Virus record (IMG/VR): IMGVR_UViG_3300025168_000850
Coordinates: 1 to 20,806 of that record
Length of the DNA: 20,806 bases
Reading direction: 5' to 3' (one strand)
Origin: a virus
The notes beneath the pieces were generated by a model. The model was not told where the DNA came from, did no database searches, and was given only the letters and a program-made list of their open reading frames with translations. Of the stretch, positions 13,243 through 20,680 are shown in pieces; position 1 is the first letter of the stretch, and each line of letters opens with the position of its first letter. Made by a program: the position numbers and the translations under genes.

Positions 13243-13659
13243 TTAACTAATTATTCTTAATCTATAAGTACTTTCGATGTAATAAAACTTGTTTTCACCA
13301 TCGAAATCGGTTGTCTGTGAGTCTAATATACAGCTTTGTATTTTTACTGTATTATATGTCCCCTCAGATATTTTATCTAGCAAATGTTGCACTCTTACAG
13401 CTAATGTAATTACATCAGCATACTTAGGCATAAAGCACTCAATTTGTAGTGTTACAATAGTAAGATCAGCTTTATTTGCTGTCTTTGTGTTTTCATTATC
13501 AACACCTAATACATCATAATAAACACCCTCTTTAGGGCTTTTTATATATATTGCGCTAGGCTGTATATTAGTTGCTCCTTTTATTAATGTTGTTAAGGTA
13601 GAGTCCCCTGATAATATATTATATATCGCTTTTCCTGTTTCTAAGCCTATTGCTGCCAT
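13243..13659 (-). CDS. Tail terminator protein (DUF3168-like)
   Basis: This 138-aa protein resembles the DUF3168 group, which includes the tail terminator (gpU-like) proteins that cap the tail tube and join it to the head. Visible features are an N-terminal helix ETGKAIYNILSGDSTL, YIKSPKEGVYYDVLG, a central strand TIVTLQIECFMPKYADVI, the helix LAVRVQHLLDKIS and a final strand pair FYYIESTYRLRI. It shares one base with the stop codon of the gp10-like gene (TAATG). The order connector, closure, gp10, terminator, tube is the HK97 order, so the call rests on both sequence and position. Confidence 0.8.
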   Translation of the reverse strand: MAAIGLETGKAIYNILSGDSTLTTLIKGATNIQPSAIYIKSPKEGVYYDVLGVDNENTKTANKADLTIVTLQIECFMPKYADVITLAVRVQHLLDKISEGTYNTVKIQSCILDSQTTDFDGENKFYYIESTYRLRIIS

Positions 13660-14111
13660 TACTTTAAAAATTTCATTGCTGCCTTTAATATTTCTTGCTC
13701 TAACATACTCTCAGCTTTTCCAGCTGTAGACTCAAAGGCTTTCTGTGCGTATCTCCTACCATCAAAATCAATATTGTAGCCTGTATCATTACCAAACTCT
13801 ACCCAATGCCCAACAAAGCCCTTATTACTCCATTTCCTTTTAACTCTAGGCCCTACATATATACTAGGAAACTTTTTACTTCTACCTGTAATCTTACCTA
13901 TAGACTTTTTTAAATCACCACTAGAGCGCGAGTATTTAGAATTTGAATAATCTCTACCACTAGGTTCAATATTAGCCCTCATAGCCTTTACTAAAGGTGT
14001 TGCTGCTTTACGCATACCACTTAATAAAACCTTTTTTGTAAGGCTTTTACTAGCTTTAAATAATGCTCTGTTTATTCTCTCTGCGCCCTCTATTTTAGCA
14101 AATGGTTTCAC
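13659..14111 (-). CDS. HK97 gp10-like tail-completion protein
   Basis: This 150-aa basic protein matches the HK97 gp10 family of neck/tail-completion proteins. Seen are GAERINRALFKASKSLTKKV (9-28), RKAATPLVKAMRANIEPSGR, GDLKKSIGK, a GHWVEFGND motif (about 111-119) that corresponds to the family's HxxEFG signature, and a C-terminal helix YAQKAFESTAGKAESMLEQE. It starts with GTG at 14111 overlapping the upstream TGA (GTGA), and there is no ATG until residue 34, so GTG is the start. It is encoded between the head closure protein and the tail terminator. Confidence 0.85.
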   Translation of the reverse strand: MKPFAKIEGAERINRALFKASKSLTKKVLLSGMRKAATPLVKAMRANIEPSGRDYSNSKYSRSSGDLKKSIGKITGRSKKFPSIYVGPRVKRKWSNKGFVGHWVEFGNDTGYNIDFDGRRYAQKAFESTAGKAESMLEQEILKAAMKFLK

Positions 14112-14437
14112 TCTTTAGTTTGTGCTATTATTTCTATATATGCTTTATTTCCTTGTCCTTTATAACTTACTCCTTGTATATCAAACTCATCACTATCATA
14201 GGTGATTGTATCACTAGCGCTTACAATCTTAACTACACTATCATAACGAATAGTGAATACTGCTTGTCTTACACTTGATAATATACCTCCACTGAGCTTT
14301 TCTTTAGCTTGCACCCATTTAATGGCTGCGTATTTATAAACATTTGTATCAGCTGCTGTGTAGCCTCCATAATCAGTTTCCTGAGTAAATGTTTTTAAAT
14401 TTACTTGTATTTTATATCTAAATAAACCAGGATCCAT
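14108..14437 (-). CDS. Head closure / head-tail adaptor protein
   Basis: This 109-aa protein looks like the SPP1 gp16 / HK97 head-tail joining family, a small beta-barrel ring that closes the capsid channel below the connector. It shows FRYKIQVNLKTFTQETDYGG (6-25), then KWVQAKEKLSGG and a Val/Ile/Tyr-rich beta-strand series FTIRYDSVVKIVSASD and DEFDIQGVSYKGQG. The family typically starts with a short strand then GR/K-I-x-L and keeps WA-x-v. The ATG directly abuts the stop of the connector gene (TAGATG). Sequence similarity is moderate, and the position makes the call likely. Confidence 0.78.
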   Translation of the reverse strand: MDPGLFRYKIQVNLKTFTQETDYGGYTAADTNVYKYAAIKWVQAKEKLSGGILSSVRQAVFTIRYDSVVKIVSASDTITYDSDEFDIQGVSYKGQGNKAYIEIIAQTKE

Positions 14438-15013
14438 CTACCACATATAATTTTTATACTGATTTATAATTCTTTGGTATCCTATTGGTAGCTCTTTAGG
14501 GCTTCCAAATGTCACTGCTGTTCTGTTGTCATATAAATGGCCTATTAATAAATACATCGCCATTTTTAATGGACGTGTACTATCTGCATTTTGTGGCTCT
14601 ACATGATAATGAACTCTTACAGCATCTATTCTATCATATAATAAAGGTTTATTATAAAATTCTATTTTTGGCATTCCTGAATTAGCAACACTTATCCAAT
14701 TACCTGTTTTATTAAATGTTGTTATACTATTAGTATTATCATAATAAGTTATAGATATAGCTGTACTACTTAAATCACCATTGTATCTAAGTGTTAAAAC
14801 ACAATCATCAGGCCACTTATCAAAATATTCAGTTATCTCAGTTTCTACTATTGCTGTATTAGTATCATTAAATACTTGCATACGAGCAATTTTTATAAGC
14901 TCTGTAATGTAAGTGTTATCATCAGTATGATCTACACGCAAGTAATCTCTAGCCTCATCTAAAGTAATAACTTCTGTGCCTGAGTACAATTCTATCTTTG
15001 CTTGTTGTGCCAT
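14438..15013 (-). CDS. Head-tail connector protein (gp6-like)
   Basis: This 191-aa protein matches the phage gp6-like head-tail connector family, a ring that binds the portal. The hallmark is the N-terminal helix motif ITLDEARDYLRVDHTDDNTY (16-35), followed by ITELIKIARMQVFNDTNTAI. The rest is beta-like (VETEITEYFDKWPDD, AISITYYDN, RIDAVRVHYHVEP) with a C-terminal helix PLKMAMYLLIGHLYDNR that is common in the longer members. It follows the capsid gene after a terminator, so it is probably transcribed by read-through at a lower level than capsid protein, which fits a 12- or 13-copy ring versus hundreds of capsid subunits. Confidence 0.88.
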   Translation of the reverse strand: MAQQAKIELYSGTEVITLDEARDYLRVDHTDDNTYITELIKIARMQVFNDTNTAIVETEITEYFDKWPDDCVLTLRYNGDLSSTAISITYYDNTNSITTFNKTGNWISVANSGMPKIEFYNKPLLYDRIDAVRVHYHVEPQNADSTRPLKMAMYLLIGHLYDNRTAVTFGSPKELPIGYQRIINQYKNYMW

Positions 15014-15023
15014 TATTTATATT

Positions 15024-15055
15024 AAAAAATAGGGATGGCGCTAACCACCCCTATT
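15024..15055 (-). terminator. Strong Rho-independent terminator after the capsid gene
   Basis: In the minus-strand RNA the arms AAUAGGGGUGG (15055-15045) and CCAUCCCUAUU (15038-15028) pair over 11 bp with one G-U, the loop is UUAGCG, and a U-tract overlaps and follows the 3' arm (15029-15024). It lies in the 62-bp gap between the capsid gene stop and the connector start, with no new promoter visible after it, so it is probably a partial terminator that lowers neck and tail gene expression. Confidence 0.85.
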
Positions 15056-15075
15056 ATAATTAATCAAATTACTAA

Positions 15076-16317
15076 TTATGAATTCGAATCAGTACAACGC
15101 TGTAAAGTTGTTCCTGGTCGAGCTGCTTTACCATCTACTAAAGTAGTTACTACTAATCGGCCTAAACCTTTGGCTGCGTTAGTATATGGATCAAATAAAA
15201 CGCTCATACCACCAAACTGACCTAAGTGTACATCAGAGAAATCTCCAAATAATACTTGATCAGCTGAGCCTGATGCTACATTCCCAACATTACTAGAAAT
15301 ATAGTAATTGTAAGTATTAAAAGTCTTTTGGAAATTATCCATAAAACCAGGAACGTAATCATTATCTGCTAAACCTTTAATAACTCCTAAAGCACTACCA
15401 TTAAATAAATAAGCTAATCTAGCTGATGCTGGATTAATGTTATTTTCTAAAACATTAGTTTCACAAGTTATCATTTGTGCAATAGTTAAAGCAGCTGTTG
15501 CATCTACAACAGAATTAGCATCTAAGAAAATTGATGTAGGCCCTGATGTTGCATCTGCATCTGCTAGCAAATTCTTTTCCCATTGTGCAGTAATAGCCTG
15601 AGCCATGTTACGCTGTAAAGCTGATTCTACTCCTGGGTTTTGTTGCATTAACTCAGCACTCATACCAACAACAGAAATTAATTTACTAGGCTCTAAGGTC
15701 ATAGTAGAAAATGCTCCTGATTCAGCTACAGTAGCACTACCATCTAAATTTTCACCTATAAAAGATGATGTTACAGATGAAATAATAGGGAATTTTCTAT
15801 CAGCAGTTAAGCCTGTATAGAAATTAGCACCAGCTTGAGCAAGTACTGAATTAGCTTCTAGTTGATCAACAAAAGATGCCACCTCTACACCAGCTTGTTC
15901 ACCTAATGCAGCACGCGTTTGTAAAGCAATAGCTGGAACAGCTACACCTCGAAACATTTGTCCTGGAGCTTCCATACGAGCCTCAGCATCCATTTCTTTA
16001 ATAATTCCATCTACCACACCAGTATAAGCTGCTTTAGCTACAGCACCAAAAGAAAACCTTTTAAGGTCTTTATCTGTCTTAGCTACATCTTGTGTAGAGA
16101 AAGATATAGGTGTGTTATTTTTAGCCAATTCTAAAGAACGCTCTAAGCGATCAATTCGAGATGCTAAATCATTTACGTTTTTTTCTGTAGTATCAAAAGA
16201 CTTTTGCTCATCATCTGTAAGATTACGATCTTCAGCCTCTGCTACATTAATTAGAGCTGTCATTTCATCTAATGAAACTTGGCGCTCTTCTCTTAGTTGT
16301 TTTAGTGTTTTGTTCAC
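15076..16317 (-). CDS. Major capsid protein, HK97 fold
   Basis: This 413-aa protein is the HK97-type major capsid protein. Residues 1-65 form a charged coiled coil (LKQLREERQVSLDEMTALI and VNDLASRIDRLERSLELA), the built-in scaffold (delta domain) that the adjacent protease is expected to remove. The body shows GVAVPAIALQTRA, FPIISSVTSSFIGE, SKLISVVGMSAELMQQNP (a typical capsid motif for the spine helix) and a C-terminal GLGRLVVTTLVDGKA. It starts at GTG 16317, overlapping the TGA of the protease gene (GTGA), and the delta domain begins right there, so GTG is the start. The gene is followed by a strong terminator, as expected for the most abundant virion protein. Confidence 0.93.
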   Translation of the reverse strand: MNKTLKQLREERQVSLDEMTALINVAEAEDRNLTDDEQKSFDTTEKNVNDLASRIDRLERSLELAKNNTPISFSTQDVAKTDKDLKRFSFGAVAKAAYTGVVDGIIKEMDAEARMEAPGQMFRGVAVPAIALQTRAALGEQAGVEVASFVDQLEANSVLAQAGANFYTGLTADRKFPIISSVTSSFIGENLDGSATVAESGAFSTMTLEPSKLISVVGMSAELMQQNPGVESALQRNMAQAITAQWEKNLLADADATSGPTSIFLDANSVVDATAALTIAQMITCETNVLENNINPASARLAYLFNGSALGVIKGLADNDYVPGFMDNFQKTFNTYNYYISSNVGNVASGSADQVLFGDFSDVHLGQFGGMSVLFDPYTNAAKGLGRLVVTTLVDGKAARPGTTLQRCTDSNS

Positions 16318-16889
16318 TTTTTTAATTTTAATAGTTTAAGTTTACTCTTACGAGTCTTTACATTGTCCTTATTTATTACTTTATGATGGTCTAAAGATCG
16401 GACTGCTGCACTTGTTTGTGGATAGGCTGGCCTAGTAACTAAACTAACATCAATTAGTCTTTTTACCTCCTTGACTTCTCTTACAAATCCTGTGCTATCT
16501 TCTACCCATTTATCTTTATCTACATAAAAACCAAAGCTCATTTTAGAGATGTCCCCTCTTTCCATAAGCTCAATAGTATCTTTTGCAGCTTGTGTATTTG
16601 GCATAGTTATTTCAGACACTAAACCTCTCTCATCTACTGAAAGCTTTAATGTGCCTGATGTTGTGCGCCCAAATACTATATTATTATCATGATTCAATAA
16701 AGCTACTACATCATTCTCAAGTACTTTATCAAATGCTCTATTATTAATCTTTTCTTTAAAACCTCCTAAATCTTCGCTTAGTTGGTCAAATACAGCTGCA
16801 TAACCTCTTACGATTGTTTCGCCTGATTCTGTTTTTTCTGCTCTTAGCTCAGAGCAATCAAATTGTCTAATTTCTAAATCTTTACTCAT
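16314..16889 (-). CDS. Prohead maturation protease (S78/U35, HK97 type)
   Basis: This 191-aa protein is the serine protease that trims the capsid scaffold domain. The family's residues are seen: GYAAVFDQLS (29-38), the catalytic His in LLNHDNNIVFGRT (H67), the nucleophile in KMSFGF (S118) and a strand near RLIDVSLVTRPAYPQT (144-159). The C terminus is a Lys-rich tail. The start ATG overlaps the portal gene by 8 bp and the end overlaps the capsid GTG start by 4 bp, the classical portal-protease-capsid block. All key residues are present, so it should be active. Confidence 0.92.
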   Translation of the reverse strand: MSKDLEIRQFDCSELRAEKTESGETIVRGYAAVFDQLSEDLGGFKEKINNRAFDKVLENDVVALLNHDNNIVFGRTTSGTLKLSVDERGLVSEITMPNTQAAKDTIELMERGDISKMSFGFYVDKDKWVEDSTGFVREVKEVKRLIDVSLVTRPAYPQTSAAVRSLDHHKVINKDNVKTRKSKLKLLKLKK

Positions 16890-18063
16890 CGCCTTGCTTT
16901 TCGTTTGTTGCTAGCATATTCATTGGTACATAATATTTATCTCCGTCTACGCTATCATTCATGTTTTCCTTTCTTCTTATTTCGTTTGGGCTAATTGCAC
17001 CAATAGCAAACAGCTTAGAGTAATATTCAGCTCGCGCTTTACTATCTCCTCTTAATAATGCTGTTGTATTAAATTCAAAATAAGTAACACCTTTATCATT
17101 TTCAAATATTAGCTTCTTATTAAATTCCTGTTCAATCTTCTTTAACATCGGAGTAATACAGAAATTCAAATATTCAATAGACTGATGCTCTATATTTGAA
17201 AACGTAGCTCTGTCTAAATCTGCTAATAAATGAGGAGGCACGCGAAAAATACGCGCTATCTCTAATATACTAAATTTACGAGTAGCCAAAAACTGAGCTT
17301 CATCAGGCCTAAGTTGTATAGGCTTGTAGGTCATGCCCTCCTCTAAAACTGCTGTTTTAAATGATCCACCATATCCACTATGATAAGTACGATGCCATTG
17401 ATCGCTTAATGACTTCATCGCGTCAGATCCTAGTTGGCCTGGATGCTGTAAAACTCCTCCGACCTTTGCGCCTGACTCAAAAAATTCTTTCCCGTAAGTC
17501 TGCGCTGCTATACCTAGAGCAATGTTATCTTTAGCTGCTGATATTCTACTTTGTCCGACTAAGCCATCTAAAGCCATATCAGGTATATGTATTATATCCG
17601 ATGCCTCGTAATTACCTTGTTCTTTTACTTCATAGATAATACTATTCTCCTTTACTATAATTTTTACATCATCAGGATGAATAAGATATAAAGAAATAGG
17701 TAAGCCTCTTTCATTCCTTTGTATATGTGCATAAGCGTTACCATATAACAAAAGTGTATTTATTAAAGTTTCGAAAAATATGTACTTTGTTTGAATATGG
17801 TTCGGCTCACTACCTACCAAAAGATATAAAGGATTCTCTGTATATTGTTCTCTGCCTCTATCAGTTTTGATATAATAATTAAAAGGCAGCTGGCTTATAG
17901 TTTCACTTATTACTCTAACTGCTGCATAAACAGCGCTAAAGGTTAAGCTAGTCTGTGGATTAACAATAACATTTTTGCCTTGTATATTTCCTAAAGCATA
18001 ATCAATATAACCACGCTTTTCAGGCTGTTCTTTCTTAGCTCTGAATATGTCAAAAAATCCCAT
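16882..18063 (-). CDS. Portal protein, HK97 family
   Basis: This 393-aa protein forms the dodecameric portal through which DNA enters and leaves the head. Recognisable parts are SAVYAAVRVISETISQLPFN (43-62), FFETLINTLLLYGNAYAHI (96-114), GQSRISAAKDNIALG (170-184), and the clip/stem region RPDEAQFLATRKFSILEIAR (252-271) with RIFRVPPHLLADLDRATFSN (271-290), all standard for HK97-type portals. The length is typical. It starts 50 bp after the large terminase stops, a gap with a promoter-like sequence, and overlaps the protease by 8 bp. Confidence 0.95.
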   Translation of the reverse strand: MGFFDIFRAKKEQPEKRGYIDYALGNIQGKNVIVNPQTSLTFSAVYAAVRVISETISQLPFNYYIKTDRGREQYTENPLYLLVGSEPNHIQTKYIFFETLINTLLLYGNAYAHIQRNERGLPISLYLIHPDDVKIIVKENSIIYEVKEQGNYEASDIIHIPDMALDGLVGQSRISAAKDNIALGIAAQTYGKEFFESGAKVGGVLQHPGQLGSDAMKSLSDQWHRTYHSGYGGSFKTAVLEEGMTYKPIQLRPDEAQFLATRKFSILEIARIFRVPPHLLADLDRATFSNIEHQSIEYLNFCITPMLKKIEQEFNKKLIFENDKGVTYFEFNTTALLRGDSKARAEYYSKLFAIGAISPNEIRRKENMNDSVDGDKYYVPMNMLATNEKQGDE

Positions 18064-18080
18064 TAAATATTATTTTTTTG

Positions 18081-18110
18081 CAAATTACGAATATTTTTTG
18101 TATAAAGCAA
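18081..18110 (-). promoter_or_regulatory. Candidate Bacteroidota-type promoter for the head operon
   Basis: In the 50-bp gap between the large terminase and portal genes the minus strand reads TTG (18110-18108), 20 nt, then TAATTTG (18087-18081), close to TTTG-N19-TAnnTTTG but one base short in the -7 box. Transcription would begin near 18075, about 12 nt before the portal ATG. It would allow the head genes to be transcribed separately from the terminases. The match is imperfect. Confidence 0.4.
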
Positions 18111-18113
18111 TAG

Positions 18114-19676
18114 CTATATCGTAAAAAAGCCCTTATTATCTCGCTTGTATTTACTAACTACAGGAGCTTCAGAGTACATTTCCTCACCTACTGCCATACA
18201 CATAGCCATTATAGTATCTATTTTATCAGAGCTTTTTGCTTTGTTTGGCTTGATATTTCCAGCTGGATCGGTTTCAAGTTGCACATTTGCGAACTGCCAT
18301 CTTACTACAGGATCATTAAAGTATATTAAATCTCCTGTCATTACTTTGCTTTCTATCTCCTTTGCAGCTGGTGATAATGATTTATACCCCATACCGAATG
18401 CACTCATTTTAAGACCCTCCTCTATACATTCTATCACTAATTGACTACTATTCCATCTGTCATAAGCTATACTTTGCACCTGATACATCTCACATAGCTC
18501 AAACATTTTAGCTTTTACATAATTATAATCAGTAACATTGCCTGGTGTTATCTCTAAATGGTCTGCAAACTGCTGATAATTTACCCCATCTTTGCCTCCT
18601 GTTCTACCCTCATATTTGTCTTCAGGTATAAAAGTCCAATGCTTACAAATAATCTTTTCACCTATTCGCCATGATAAAACAAAGCTAGTTAAATCTCTAA
18701 CAGATGCTAAATCAAGGCCACCATAACAAGGCGCATTAAGTAAAACCTCCTCGCTTATAGTATCATTACAGGCTAGTATATCATGGTCTGCAAGCCAAGC
18801 TGTCATTGAGCCAGACCATAAGTTTAAATGGAGTCTCTTAAACAAATTAATATAACTAGGCTGAACTAATGCCTTTTTAACTTCACGCTCCATATATGAA
18901 CGCTTTAAAGATACATCTAAGCCAGGATTAGCTTTGGCCCATGTATCAGGATCACTTATATCATCATCTTCATCAGCCTCAAATATTACAGGTAAAAATT
19001 GCTCATCAATTAAACTACCATCTTTTACACGCTTTGCATAATCGTACATCTTATAACACGCACTAAACTTATCAAATCCAGCTGTAGTAATTGCTATAGA
19101 TATTGGGCTTTTTCTTGCTCCTGTAGATGTTTCTAGTACTTGCCAAAGGTTCTCAGTACCATCATCACGCATCCCATGTAGCTCATCATAGATAAAAGCG
19201 CTAGTATTAAACCCATGCTTTGTGCTTGTTTCTCTACTTATGGCTTTGTAAAAGCTACCCTGTGCATTATATACAATACTATTTTTAAATATTTCAACAA
19301 AACTTTCTAGCTTCGGATTATTTTTAACCATGTCAGCCACTACACTATATACAATCTTAGCTTGCTCTTTGTCATTGGCAGCGCTATAGTACTCAGCTCC
19401 GTACTCCTGATCTAAATATAATAGAGTAAGTATTATAGCAGCTGCTAATGTAGATTTGCCATTTTTTCTAGGTAGAAATATAAAAGCTGTTCTGTACTTT
19501 CGGCTATCATCTTCTTTATTTTTCCAACCAAATAAAGGTTTTATAATTTGTTCCTTTTGATATTCCTGTAAAATAAATGGAGTCTTTGCTAGCTCACCCT
19601 TTGTATGTGTTAGATGTGTTTCTATAAACTGAACAGCCTTGTTAGCTGTTTCTTCATCAAAATAATATTTACTCAT
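18114..19676 (-). CDS. terL: Terminase large subunit
   Basis: This 520-aa protein is the packaging ATPase-nuclease of the Terminase_1/HK97 type. The Walker A variant is LPRKNGKST at 68-76, Walker B is FIYDE at 161-165, and the coupling motif is at ITTAG (196-200). The C-terminal RNase-H-like nuclease has its acidic residues in GGLDLASVRD (D322), IAYDRW (D406) and the SSDKIDTIMA stretch (D484/D487). The length is standard and all key residues are intact. The ATG overlaps the stop of the methyltransferase gene by 4 bp. It acts with the small subunit and, in HNH-type cos phages, with the HNH protein to cut and translocate DNA into the prohead. Confidence 0.96.
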   Translation of the reverse strand: MSKYYFDEETANKAVQFIETHLTHTKGELAKTPFILQEYQKEQIIKPLFGWKNKEDDSRKYRTAFIFLPRKNGKSTLAAAIILTLLYLDQEYGAEYYSAANDKEQAKIVYSVVADMVKNNPKLESFVEIFKNSIVYNAQGSFYKAISRETSTKHGFNTSAFIYDELHGMRDDGTENLWQVLETSTGARKSPISIAITTAGFDKFSACYKMYDYAKRVKDGSLIDEQFLPVIFEADEDDDISDPDTWAKANPGLDVSLKRSYMEREVKKALVQPSYINLFKRLHLNLWSGSMTAWLADHDILACNDTISEEVLLNAPCYGGLDLASVRDLTSFVLSWRIGEKIICKHWTFIPEDKYEGRTGGKDGVNYQQFADHLEITPGNVTDYNYVKAKMFELCEMYQVQSIAYDRWNSSQLVIECIEEGLKMSAFGMGYKSLSPAAKEIESKVMTGDLIYFNDPVVRWQFANVQLETDPAGNIKPNKAKSSDKIDTIMAMCMAVGEEMYSEAPVVSKYKRDNKGFFTI

Positions 19677-20089
19677 AATATTACTATCATACTATCGTGC
19701 ATACCACACTTATTTTTAACTAATTCGCCTTTTGTATTATATCCAATAAATTTTATACGACCTTTTAAAAATCTAATATCTTTTGCGTTTGGCAAAATAT
19801 GTTCATGAAATAAAATAGTTGATGTGCTAACAGGAATTAGCAATATTGACTTTTTACCTTTTTTACTTTCTGCAATAGCTTTTTTAACAAAAGCATCTTT
19901 TAATTTTCTACTATAAGGAGGATTTACAAAATTTACATCATGCCAATCTATATCTAATCCATCCCAATCATTTATATTATGATTTAATGGGCAAGGATCG
20001 AACATGTTACCAAACTCCTCGTATAATGGTTTCATGATATAATCAGGTGTAGCCCAATTATCAGAATGGTTTAAATTTCTATTTTTCAT
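19673..20089 (-). CDS. Phage Dam-like DNA N6-adenine methyltransferase
   Basis: This 138-aa protein matches the short phage Dam family (DNA N-6-adenine-methyltransferase). It begins with the family's NWATPDYIMKPLYEEFG (11-27), the SAM-binding FDPCP (30-34), the catalytic NPPYS (56-60), a SKKGKKSILLIPVSTST strand and the C-terminal GRIKFIG plus DSMIVI strands. It transfers a methyl group from SAM to adenine in DNA, probably in a short site, to protect phage DNA from host restriction or to mark it. It overlaps both neighbours by 4 bp and sits between the two terminase genes, which is not the usual place. Confidence 0.93.
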   Translation of the reverse strand: MKNRNLNHSDNWATPDYIMKPLYEEFGNMFDPCPLNHNINDWDGLDIDWHDVNFVNPPYSRKLKDAFVKKAIAESKKGKKSILLIPVSTSTILFHEHILPNAKDIRFLKGRIKFIGYNTKGELVKNKCGMHDSMIVIL

Positions 20090-20550
20090 AATTTAAAAGT
20101 ATTATCTATAATCTCAGGTGCGTTTATTCTTGTTCTAGCTGATGGTGTAAGCCCAAACTGACAGGCAATCTTTAAGGCTTTAGCTAGGGCATCGTTTGCT
20201 ATTCTCTGCTCAGGCTTTGCTTGTCTTTTAGTTAGCGCTCCATCTTCATTATAAAATTCATCTATTCGCCCTAGTGTTTTTAGCTTCTGTTCCATCTCTA
20301 CATACAAGCCCATCTCATTAGCGTAAGCAGTAACTAAAGATAAGTCTACTAGATGCAGCATCCTCTTGCTGTGTAGCTCTGTGCAAACTATCTCAAATTC
20401 ACGCTGTCCCTGTTCACTTAATAGCATAGGTGCATCAGGAATGTTAGCAAGCAAACTAACTTGCATCTCATTATCATTAACTCTACAAGGCTGATCTGTT
20501 CCAGCCATTCTCTTTAGAGCTGTTGGTTTTGCTGGTCTACCTTTACCCAT
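20086..20550 (-). CDS. terS: Terminase small subunit, P27 family
   Basis: This 154-aa protein recognises the packaging start site on phage DNA and hands it to the large terminase. The P27-family signature is at its start: GKGRPAKPTALKRMAG, then a helical core with LLSEQGQREFEIVCTELHSK, LVDLSLVTAYANEMGLYVEM and the C-terminal KQAKPEQ-like turn followed by LAKALKIACQFGLTPSARTR, the typical ending with LGLTPxxR. The frame has a TTG two codons upstream, but the ATG at 20550 overlaps the stop of the small ORF before it and gives the canonical N terminus. It overlaps the methyltransferase gene by 4 bp. Confidence 0.93.
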   Translation of the reverse strand: MGKGRPAKPTALKRMAGTDQPCRVNDNEMQVSLLANIPDAPMLLSEQGQREFEIVCTELHSKRMLHLVDLSLVTAYANEMGLYVEMEQKLKTLGRIDEFYNEDGALTKRQAKPEQRIANDALAKALKIACQFGLTPSARTRINAPEIIDNTFKL

Positions 20551-20680
20551 TGTCAAAAATTATTCCTACATAAATAACTAAGAAAAACATACGCAGCTCA
20601 ACGCTGTCCATTTCAGGTATTTCATCAATAGTAACACCTAAACAAAAGCCCTTAATAAATGCAAATTCTATATGTAACAT
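20543..20680 (-). CDS. Small 45-aa protein coupled to the small terminase
   Basis: This frame runs from ATG 20680 (MLHIEFAFIKGFCLGVTIDE) to TAA at 20543 and overlaps the small terminase start by 8 bp, so reading it would couple terminase translation. The middle is acidic (DEIPEMDSVE) and the C-terminal half is hydrophobic (MFFLVIYVGIIFDNG), perhaps a membrane-associated or buried helix. From memory, short proteins of this form (IEF..KG start, acidic middle, hydrophobic aromatic end) occur upstream of structural genes in other flavobacterial phages; the function is unknown to me. It is too short for most gene callers. Confidence 0.7.
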   Translation of the reverse strand: MLHIEFAFIKGFCLGVTIDEIPEMDSVELRMFFLVIYVGIIFDNG

